Shown here: in pieces, positions 55,938 through 64,000 of the stretch | How positions within the stretch are numbered: position 1 is the stretch's first letter | Layout of the letters: each line of letters opens with the position of its first letter | Assembly (NCBI RefSeq): GCF_000024845.1 | Contig: NC_013501.1 | Location: 2,584,874 to 2,648,873 of the forward strand | Reading direction: 5' to 3' | Source of the DNA: Rhodothermus marinus DSM 4252 | GTDB lineage: Bacteria > Bacteroidota > Rhodothermia > Rhodothermales > Rhodothermaceae | DNA length: 64,000 bases | The notes under the pieces: generated by a model | The model's database searches: none | Told to the model about the DNA's origin: nothing | Seen by the model: only the letters and a program-made list of their open reading frames with translations | Made by a program: the position numbers and the translations under genes

Positions 55938-56102
55938 GGCTCGGGCCCGGTCTGGTTAACGGGGTGTTCACGGTGTTAACGTCGGGGTATTGCAAAAGGT
56001 TTGGCGGCTTGCCTGCAAGCGCCCGCGCCCCTATATTCGCGGACGCTTTCCAGTAAAAAAAGAACCAAATTGCAGGCCGAATTCGACTTTTGCGGCGCTT
56101 GA

Positions 56103-57653
<1,551 letters not shown>

Positions 57654-57773
57654 AATCAGGGGTCTGCCGTCGATAACTTCAAGCACGCACAACCAGCCGC
57701 CACCCGCCTGCCTCTATTGCTACCGTGATTGTTGTAACTGTCACCTGAGAAGCCCTGACCGGGCAGGGGTGGT

Positions 57774-60218
57774 ATGGTTCGTCTGTTTGCTTTTCTGATC
57801 CTGTTGTTTCCGGCGGCTGCGCTGGCGCAGGGCTGGGGTCGCGTGGCCGGACGGGTTACCGACGCCGAGACGGGCGCGCCGCTGGCCGCCGTGACGGTGC
57901 TCGTCGACGGTACCAACTACGGCACAGCCACCGACGAAGCCGGCCGCTACCAGCTTCGCCTGCCGACCGGACGCTACGTGCTTCGTTTTTCGGCCATCGG
58001 CTACGCCACGCGGCGCGACTCGGTGACGATCGTGCGCGACGAGACGACCTGGCTCGACGTGGCCCTGGCCGTCGAAGTCGTCGAACTGGAAGACGTGACC
58101 GTCGAGGCGCGGGCCGCCGAGACCGAAGCGGGCGTCTTTACCATCGATCCGGAAACCGCCCAGCGCATTCCGGCTCCGCTCAGCAGCGGCTTCCGGGCGC
58201 TGAAGGTGCTGCCCGGTGTCGTCTCCAACAACGAACTTTCCTACCAGTACTCGGTCCGGGGCGGCGGCTACAACGAAAACCTGGTCTTTATCGACGGCTT
58301 CGAGGTGTACCTGCCCTTCCGCGCCCAGAAAGGCGAGCAGGAAGGGCTGGGCCTGCTGAATCTGGCACTGGCCGAACAGGTGACGCTCTATGCGGGGGGC
58401 TTTCCGGCGCGCTACGGCGGCAAACTCTCCTCGGCGCTGGAAGTGCGCTACCGGCGTCCCTATCAGGAGCCGCTGCGCGGCTCGGCCACGCTCTCGCTGC
58501 TCGATGCCGGGCTGGCGGCCGGCTCCTCGGCACTTGACGGCAAGATCGGCTGGATGCTCGGTGTCCGAAAGGCGCGCGCCCGCCGCTTTTTCAGCACCCA
58601 GGAACTCAAGGGCAACTACCAGCCGGATTACACCGACCTTCAGGGTACGCTGACCTTCCGCCCCTCCGCCCGCCATACGATCGAGCTGCTCGGCATCGTG
58701 GCCCACCACGACTTCCTGCTCGATCCCGGCACACGCAAGACCTATTTCGGCACGGTCAGTTTCGACCCGACGAAACCGTCCGATCTGGAATCCATCTGGC
58801 TGAGCTACGAAGGTGAGGAACGCGCGGGCTTCCGGACGTATTTCGGCGGCGCGCGGCTGTCGAGCTGGCTGGGGCCGGGCGTGCGGCTCTCGCACGAAGC
58901 CGCCTACTTTGAAACCGTGGAAAGTGAATCCCGTGACGTTAGCGCCAATGCGGTGCTCTACCAGGTGGACCCCGGCAGCGGCGAGCATGTGCCCGAGGGG
59001 GCTGCGCGTCAGCAGGACCTGGCCGACAACCAGGTGCGCGTGCAGACCTGGACGGCCGCCCAGCGCTGGCAGTTTTACCCGCACCGTCACGCGATCGAGG
59101 CAGGCGCTTACGTGCGCCACCTGGTCTTTACCGACCGACTCGACGAACTCTCGGCGGCCGTCGGCGCCGATCCGTCCGGCCAGGGGCTGCTGCGCGTGGT
59201 GCTCGACAGCCTCAATGCTCGCGCCCGCCTCGGCACCTGGCAGGCCGGCGGCTACGTGCAGGACGCCATCGAACTTTTACCCGAAAACCGCCTGCTCGTC
59301 ACGGTGGGCGCCCGCCTGGACTATTTCGACTTCAACGGCGAGTGGACCGTCTCGCCCCGCCTGTCGGTTCGCTACAGAGCCTCCGACGTACTCACGCTCA
59401 CCGGCGCCTGGGGCATCTACTATCAGCCGCCCTCCTATCAGGAGCTGCGCGGCCAGCCCAATCCGGAGCAGCCCCTGCGCGACCAGCTCAACCGCAACCT
59501 GAAGGCCCAGCGGGCGCACCTCGTGGTGGCCGGGGCCGAGTACTTCCTGCCCCGCAAGCGTCTCTACCTCCGCGCCGAAGCCTACTGGAAGGATCTGGAC
59601 CGCCTGATCTCCTACGAAGTCGAAAACGTACACCTGGAGTACAGCGGCTTCAACGACAGCTACGGCTACGCCTACGGGCTCGATCTGCAGGTGCGTGGCG
59701 AGTTTGTGCCCGGCGTCGAAAGCTGGGTGAACTACGGTTTCCTCGTCACGCGCGAGCACTTCCTGCCCGCCTACGAGAACGACTACAACCGGGGCTGGCG
59801 GCCACGCCCCACCGACCAGCGGCACACACTGTCGCTGTTCGTGCAGGACTATGTGCCGGGCGATCCGACCTGGAAGCTGCACCTGCGCATTCTGTTCGGA
59901 AGCGGCCTGCCCTACACGCCCCCGGTACCCGGCCGCCGCGTGGGCACCTACGTGGCCCAGGTGCCCGGCCCCCGCATGTCGGCCCGCTTCCCGGAATACC
60001 GGCGCGTGGACATGGGCGCCACCAAAGAGCTGGAGCTGACCCGCCTGCCCGACGGACGGCCGGTCTATCTGGAGCTGAGCGGCGAGCTGCTCAACGTGTT
60101 CGACATGACGAACACGGTCGATTACACCTGGATTCCCGGCCAGAACGGCATCTGGAAACGCATCCCCACCCGCCTCACGCCCCGCACGTTCAACCTCCGC
60201 CTCCGCGTCCGTTTCTGA
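57774..60218 (+). CDS. TonB-dependent receptor with carboxypeptidase-regulatory-like domain
   Basis: An 814-residue outer-membrane receptor. It has a signal peptide (cleavage near ALAQG), an N-terminal CarboxypepD_reg-like domain (GRVTDAETGAPLAAVTVLVD, residues about 25-100), a plug domain (SVRGGGYNENLVFIDGFEVY) and a beta-barrel ending NLRLRVRF, with a C-terminal Phe. No SusD partner gene follows, so it is not a classic SusCD pair. The ligand is unknown; siderophores or carbohydrates are possible. Confidence 0.92.
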   Translation: MVRLFAFLILLFPAAALAQGWGRVAGRVTDAETGAPLAAVTVLVDGTNYGTATDEAGRYQLRLPTGRYVLRFSAIGYATRRDSVTIVRDETTWLDVALAVEVVELEDVTVEARAAETEAGVFTIDPETAQRIPAPLSSGFRALKVLPGVVSNNELSYQYSVRGGGYNENLVFIDGFEVYLPFRAQKGEQEGLGLLNLALAEQVTLYAGGFPARYGGKLSSALEVRYRRPYQEPLRGSATLSLLDAGLAAGSSALDGKIGWMLGVRKARARRFFSTQELKGNYQPDYTDLQGTLTFRPSARHTIELLGIVAHHDFLLDPGTRKTYFGTVSFDPTKPSDLESIWLSYEGEERAGFRTYFGGARLSSWLGPGVRLSHEAAYFETVESESRDVSANAVLYQVDPGSGEHVPEGAARQQDLADNQVRVQTWTAAQRWQFYPHRHAIEAGAYVRHLVFTDRLDELSAAVGADPSGQGLLRVVLDSLNARARLGTWQAGGYVQDAIELLPENRLLVTVGARLDYFDFNGEWTVSPRLSVRYRASDVLTLTGAWGIYYQPPSYQELRGQPNPEQPLRDQLNRNLKAQRAHLVVAGAEYFLPRKRLYLRAEAYWKDLDRLISYEVENVHLEYSGFNDSYGYAYGLDLQVRGEFVPGVESWVNYGFLVTREHFLPAYENDYNRGWRPRPTDQRHTLSLFVQDYVPGDPTWKLHLRILFGSGLPYTPPVPGRRVGTYVAQVPGPRMSARFPEYRRVDMGATKELELTRLPDGRPVYLELSGELLNVFDMTNTVDYTWIPGQNGIWKRIPTRLTPRTFNLRLRVRF

Positions 60219-60278
60219 CCGCATAGCCGCACCCCTCGCCTTCGTCATGACCGGAGCAGCCTCAGCCCGGGCGGCGCG

Positions 60279-61163
60279 CTACTCCTCGCGGCGCACCTCG
60301 TAGGCGATCAGACGGTCGGACATCATCACGGGCAGGTAGAGCCGCTGCTGCTCGGGCACATAGTCGAAGTCGGCCGTGCCCTGGCTGACCTCGACGAGCA
60401 CCTGCAGCGAGTCGATCGTAGGGTCGTAGAAAAAGACGCGGGCCGCGCCCCAGTCCGACAGGAAAAAGCCGCCGTCGGCCGGTTCCACGCCGTCGATCCC
60501 ACCCAGCGGCTGCACGGCGCCCAGCGGTCGCGGTGTACGATCCGCATAGGCGACGGCGTGCAGGTAGCGCGCACCTCCCGGACGGGCGGCGCTGCTGTCG
60601 GCCGCGGCCACCACCAGGTAGTCCGGCAGCGCGTAGATGCCGTTCGGCGAGCGAAGCAGTGGCGAATCGAGCCAGACCGTCAGCGAGTCGCCCTGCAGCC
60701 GGTAGATGCGGTGCGTCTGGGAATCGGATACGTACACGTTGCCGGCCGTGTCGGCCGTCACATCGTTCAGGAAGCGCGCGCCCGGTGCCCCGTAGCGGGC
60801 GGTGATCTGTCCGGTGGCCGGATCGATTTCGACGAGCGTATCGATGTCGGCCACGTAGAGCCGTCCCCGGCTGAGCGCCATACCCTTGGGCGCGTTCAGG
60901 CCGGTCACCCACCGGGCCTGCAGCAATGTGCCGTCGGGTGCAATGCGACTGATGTAGCCGTTACCGTCCTTTTCCGTCGGCCCGCCGTTGATGTTCGACA
61001 CATAGATCACGTTCGCAACCGAATCGAACAGGGCCGATTCGGGTCGGGCCAGGCTGTCGCTCACCTCCCAGACCGGCGTCAGCGTCCAGTGCGTCACCAC
61101 GGGCGAAGGTGCCAGCTGGCAGGCACTCAGCAGAAGCAGCAGGGCGGCAATTTCCCGGGACAT
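60279..61163 (-). CDS. Lipoprotein with NHL/SMP-30-like beta-propeller
   Basis: The protein (294 residues) has a lipobox (LLSACQLAP, Cys14) and a six-bladed propeller pattern: VIYVSNINGGPTEKDGNGYI, GLNAPKGMALSRGRLYVADI, FLNDVTADTAGNVYVSDSQT, RSPNGIYALPDYLVVAAADS. This resembles NHL and gluconolactonase/SMP-30 folds, where metal ligands and Asp/Asn residues lie in such loops. Substrate unknown. The ATG at 61163 gives a normal signal peptide. Its own promoter region is short; the GT2 gene lies upstream on the same strand. Confidence 0.85.
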   Translation of the reverse strand: MSREIAALLLLLSACQLAPSPVVTHWTLTPVWEVSDSLARPESALFDSVANVIYVSNINGGPTEKDGNGYISRIAPDGTLLQARWVTGLNAPKGMALSRGRLYVADIDTLVEIDPATGQITARYGAPGARFLNDVTADTAGNVYVSDSQTHRIYRLQGDSLTVWLDSPLLRSPNGIYALPDYLVVAAADSSAARPGGARYLHAVAYADRTPRPLGAVQPLGGIDGVEPADGGFFLSDWGAARVFFYDPTIDSLQVLVEVSQGTADFDYVPEQQRLYLPVMMSDRLIAYEVRREE

Positions 61164-61238
61164 GGCGGCCGTCTGGATCGTTTCCGGTAGCAGCTTCAAG
61201 GTGGACCGCCGATTACCGGACGAAGCCGTACTTCTGGC

Positions 61239-61892
61239 TCAAAGTCCCAGTCGGTGCAGCAGATACTCCAGGCGAGCCCGCCAGCCCAGCCCGTAGCCGT
61301 AACGGGCGGCCGTGCCACGTCCCAGATGATGCACGTAGGTTTCGATTGGAAACGAAATCAGCCCGTAGCCGGCCTGTTCGGCCGCCCGAAAGTTTCGAAT
61401 CGTCGGAAGGCCGTGGTGAATGAACGGCGGCAGTCGGAAGTAGAAGTCGCGACGCAGCAGCATGTGCGGGGTGGTGAGCACAGGCATTCCTCCCGGCTTT
61501 CGGAAGCCCCGGCGCCGATCCACCTCGACGACGCGACCGGCCCCATAAGCCATCGAATCGGCCTCCAGCGCCGCGATCATCGGTTCCAGAAAGCCGCCCC
61601 GCCGCGTCTCCGTGTCGCTGTCGAAAAAGTACACATAGGGCGTCGTGGCCGTCTCCATGGCCCGGTGCATGGCCGGACCGTGATAGATGTTTTCGGGCAG
61701 CCAGAGCGCCCGCGTCGTCCCTTCCCCTTCGGTCAGGAGCTGCTCGATGACCGTGCGGGAGTGATCCCGGGAGCCGTTATCGACGATCAGCAGCGATACG
61801 TCCGGGTAGTAGTGCCGGAAGGAACGCACGGCCACTTCCAGCAGCTCGGGCGTCTGGTAGTTGACGACGACGGCCGTAACGGGCAGCGACAT
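61239..61892 (-). CDS. Family 2 glycosyltransferase
   Basis: The protein (217 residues) is a short GT2-type glycosyltransferase. It has the N-terminal segment VVVNYQTPELLEVAVRSFRH, the nucleotide-sugar Asp in LLIVDNGSRDHS, and the DxD-like metal site FFDSDTET. GT2 members build exopolysaccharides or O-antigens, but the donor and acceptor cannot be named. The gene starts just after the terminator of the kdgK operon, so it is likely a separate unit. No membrane segment. Confidence 0.88.
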   Translation of the reverse strand: MSLPVTAVVVNYQTPELLEVAVRSFRHYYPDVSLLIVDNGSRDHSRTVIEQLLTEGEGTTRALWLPENIYHGPAMHRAMETATTPYVYFFDSDTETRRGGFLEPMIAALEADSMAYGAGRVVEVDRRRGFRKPGGMPVLTTPHMLLRRDFYFRLPPFIHHGLPTIRNFRAAEQAGYGLISFPIETYVHHLGRGTAARYGYGLGWRARLEYLLHRLGL

Positions 61893-61910
61893 GGCCCTGC
61901 AGGTTGCAAC

Positions 61911-61947
61911 AAAAAAGGCGACGAGCCTGCAACGCCGGCCCGTCGCC
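61911..61947 (-). terminator. Rho-independent terminator of the manD-eda-kdgK operon
   Basis: Read on the minus strand, GGCGACG (61947-61941), a 17-base loop, CGTCGCC (61923-61917), then six T (61916-61911). It sits 23 bases after the kdgK stop. Confidence 0.75.
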
Positions 61948-61969
61948 CGTGGATTCCGTTCGGATGGGC

Positions 61970-62998
61970 TCAGCGTTCGACGCGTCCGGAGCCCGTGCCC
62001 TGCGCCAGCTTCTCCACCTCCGCCGCGCTCACCAGATTGAAATCCCCCGGAATCGTCTGCTTCAAACACGACGCCGCCACCGCAAACTCCAACGCCTCCC
62101 GCGTGTCACCCTTCGTCAACAACCCATAAATCAAGCCCCCCGCAAACGCATCGCCCCCTCCAACCCGGTCCACCAGCTGAATCTCATACCGACGCGACCG
62201 ATAACCCTCCCGACAGTCCCGATCGTCCACCATCAACGCACTCCAGCCGTTGACCGACGCCGAATAACTCTCCCGCAACGTGATCGCCACCGCCTCAAAC
62301 CCAAACGTCCGCTTCAGCTCCTGCGCCAGCTCCCGATAGGCCGCCTCGTCCAGCTTCCCCGCCTCCACGTCCACCCCCTTCGGCTTAATCCCCAGACTCT
62401 TCTCCGCATCCTCCTCGTTCCCTATGCACACGTCCACGTATTCCATCAACGACCGCATCACCCGCTGCGCATCCTCCACGCTCCAGAGCTTGGCCCGGTA
62501 GTTCAAATCCGCACTCACCTTCACCCCCAGCCGACGCGCCACCTCCAGCGCCCGACGAAGCTCCGAGCGCACCGCCTCGCCCAAAGCCGGCGTGATCCCC
62601 GTCCAGTGAAACCACCGCGCCCCCTCCAGCACCTGCTCCCAGTCAACCTCCCCCTCGCGAAGCGTCGTGATCGCCGCATGCGCCCGGTCGTAAATCACCT
62701 TCGAAGGCCGCTGACTGGCCCCCGTCTCCAGAAAGTAAATCCCGATCCGATCCCCGCCCCGCACAATGAAATCCGTCCGCACCCCGAACCGACGCAAATG
62801 ATTGACCGCCGCCTGACCAATCTCGTGCTTGGGAAGCTTCGTCACGAAGTAACTCTCCAGCCCGTAGTTGGCCAGCGACACGGCCACGTTCGCCTCCCCG
62901 CCCCCGAACGTCACCTCGAACGTCGACGCCTGCACAAACCGACTGAAACCCGGCGTCGACAGCCGCAACATGATCTCTCCAAACGTAACTACTTTCAT
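61970..62998 (-). CDS. kdgK: 2-dehydro-3-deoxygluconate (KDG) kinase, codon use atypical
   Basis: KdgK phosphorylates KDG to KDPG. The 342-residue protein has the PfkB family pattern: [48 protein letters not shown], and the catalytic motif [15 protein letters not shown]. It belongs to an operon manD-eda-kdgK (18 and six bases between genes) that handles mannonate or glucuronate. Codon use differs sharply from neighbours, with TTG for Leu, GGG and GCG for Gly and Ala, and ATT and TTT for Ile and Phe. This suggests recent transfer or replacement of this gene alone. Confidence 0.95.
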   Translation of the reverse strand: MKVVTFGEIMLRLSTPGFSRFVQASTFEVTFGGGEANVAVSLANYGLESYFVTKLPKHEIGQAAVNHLRRFGVRTDFIVRGGDRIGIYFLETGASQRPSKVIYDRAHAAITTLREGEVDWEQVLEGARWFHWTGITPALGEAVRSELRRALEVARRLGVKVSADLNYRAKLWSVEDAQRVMRSLMEYVDVCIGNEEDAEKSLGIKPKGVDVEAGKLDEAAYRELAQELKRTFGFEAVAITLRESYSASVNGWSALMVDDRDCREGYRSRRYEIQLVDRVGGGDAFAGGLIYGLLTKGDTREALEFAVAASCLKQTIPGDFNLVSAAEVEKLAQGTGSGRVER

Positions 62999-63016
62999 GG
63001 CTGCTGCTCCGATTGG

Positions 63017-63661
63017 TTACTGGGCCCGTGCCTGTCGAATGCTTTCCATGAGCGTGCGTGCGTTTTCGGTGAGCTTCTCCCAGCGCCCCTCAGCGATCGC
63101 CGCCCGGTCCAGCAGCGCGCTGCCCACCCCCACCGCACACGCCCCCGCCCGAAGCCACTCGCCCGCGTTCGTGAGCGTCACCCCACCGGTGGGCATCAGC
63201 TTGAGCTGCGGCATCGGCGCTTTAATCGCTCGGAAAAACGCCATCCCCACCACGTCGGCCGGAAACACCTTCACAATGTCGGCCCCGGCCTCGTGCGCCG
63301 CCAGAATCTCCGTCGGCGTAAAGGCGCCCGGAAGCGCCGGCACGTCGTAGCGGTGCGCCGTCTGGATGATCTCCGGCTTGAAGACCGGACTGACCACGTA
63401 GCGGGCCCCGGCTTCGATGACCAGACGGGCCGTCTCGGCGTCGAGCACGCTCCCGGCGCCCACCAGCGCCACATCGCCCAGGCGACGCGCGACTTCTTCG
63501 ATCATCTGAAAGGCGCGCGGCACGCTCATCGTGATTTCGATGGCCGTCACGCCGCCTTCACAGATGGCTTCCACCACGCGCACCAGGCGCTCGGGGTCGC
63601 TCATGCGGATGACGGCCACCGCCCCGCGCCGGATCAATTCCGAAACAATCTCGTGGCGCAT
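63017..63661 (-). CDS. eda: 2-dehydro-3-deoxyphosphogluconate (KDPG) aldolase
   Basis: Eda cleaves KDPG to pyruvate and glyceraldehyde-3-phosphate. The protein (214 residues) has the class I aldolase motifs: VTAIEITMSVPRAFQMIEE, VGAGSVLDAETARLVIEAGA, the Schiff-base Lys in DIVKVFPAD, and KLMPTGGVTLTNAGEWL. It lies between manD and kdgK in one operon; the product of kdgK is its substrate. Codon use is normal for the window. Confidence 0.96.
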   Translation of the reverse strand: MRHEIVSELIRRGAVAVIRMSDPERLVRVVEAICEGGVTAIEITMSVPRAFQMIEEVARRLGDVALVGAGSVLDAETARLVIEAGARYVVSPVFKPEIIQTAHRYDVPALPGAFTPTEILAAHEAGADIVKVFPADVVGMAFFRAIKAPMPQLKLMPTGGVTLTNAGEWLRAGACAVGVGSALLDRAAIAEGRWEKLTENARTLMESIRQARAQ

Positions 63662-63667
63662 GGCTCT

Positions 63668-64000
63668 TTACCAGTTGAACATGGTGCCGTCTTCCTTGCG
63701 GTTGACGGGCAGATAGGCGCGCTCGTACGGATAGCGCGCCGCCAGCTCCTCGTTGAAGTCCACGCCCAGCCCCGGCGCATCGCCCGGATGCAGGTAGCCA
63801 TCCTGGAAGTAGTAGGCATGCGGGAAGACCTCGTCGGTCTCGGGCGTGTGGCGCATGTATTCCTGGATGCCGAAGTTGGGCACCCACAGGTCGAAGTGCA
63901 GCGCGGCCGCCATCGTGATGGGCGACAGGTCCGTCGCCCCGTGGAAGCCCGTGCGCACGTGGTAGAGTTCGGCCAGCGCCGCCACTTTGCGCATGTGCGT
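63668..64000 (-). CDS. manD: D-mannonate dehydratase (enolase superfamily), 5' part beyond window
   Basis: Only the C-terminal 110 residues are in the window (through the right edge). They match the end of the enolase-superfamily mannonate dehydratase, as in RspA/Man[97 protein letters not shown]. The reaction makes KDG from mannonate, feeding kdgK and eda. It opens a three-gene operon. The 5' end is outside, so length and active-site Lys/Asp are not visible. Confidence 0.9.
   Translation of the reverse strand, partial: THMRKVAALAELYHVRTGFHGATDLSPITMAAALHFDLWVPNFGIQEYMRHTPETDEVFPHAYYFQDGYLHPGDAPGLGVDFNEELAARYPYERAYLPVNRKEDGTMFNW

Overview
The window looks like a chromosomal segment of a GC-rich, thermophile-like member of the Bacteroidota/Rhodothermota, and Rhodothermus is my best guess. 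The pointers are a giant SprA/Sov gene (the type IX secretion translocon), a TonB-dependent receptor with an N-terminal carboxypeptidase-regulatory domain, an OmpP1/FadL-like porin, a Cys-rich RicT next to holB, an archaeal-type prolyl-tRNA synthetase, and few clear Shine-Dalgarno sites. Gene starts are mostly packed tightly with ATGA overlaps. The organism is inferred from gene content; no ribosomal RNA is present.

Layout. 1-5.3 kb: start of a bifunctional aspartokinase/homoserine dehydrogenase gene (cut by the window edge), tRNA-Ala, a TerC-type membrane protein, citrate synthase, and an ECF sigma factor with a zinc-binding anti-sigma partner. 5.3-11.3 kb: a NarL-type two-component pair, a small membrane protein, a three-part TPR/glycosyltransferase/methyltransferase fusion and an MtfA-like peptidase. 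11.4-22.2 kb: a compact flagellar operon (flgF G A H I, flgJ-like, flgN-like, flgK, flgL), then a TPR protein, an HDOD protein and a degenerate receiver. It is preceded by a sigma-54-like site and interrupted by an IS200/IS605-type element carrying only tnpB.

22.3-31.1 kb: an SSS transporter, a GroES-like protein, then a YegI-like kinase, a ScfR/RamB-like regulator divergent from isocitrate lyase, a PP2C phosphatase and a TerY/YegL-like vWA protein. The kinase, phosphatase and vWA protein are the three parts of the TerY-P/YegIKL phosphorylation module, here split around the glyoxylate-shunt gene and its regulator. 31.1-31.6 kb is non-coding and holds REP-like palindromes and two 67-bp direct repeats.

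31.6-38.7 kb: housekeeping genes (TPR protein, ricT, holB, tRNA-Met, an EF-G paralogue, tsaB, accD). 38.9-46.5 kb: sprA. 46.6-57.7 kb: lipB, a DUF423 protein, rsfS, a LytR_C protein, tsaD, chorismate mutase, mltG, an OmpP1-like protein, a striking Tyr-rich/Arg-Ser-Thr-rich lipoprotein, and proS. 57.8-64 kb: a TonB receptor, an NHL-type lipoprotein, a GT2 glycosyltransferase, and a hexuronate-catabolic operon (manD-eda-kdgK) ending in a clear terminator. The operon converts mannonate through KDG and KDPG to pyruvate and glyceraldehyde-3-phosphate. Its kdgK gene has codon use unlike all its neighbours.

The items I would look at first are the split TerY-P module around aceA, the TPR-GT-methyltransferase fusion beside the flagellar genes, the TnpB element that supplies the stop codon of the HDOD gene, the lipobox-less FlgH, and the low-complexity lipoprotein.
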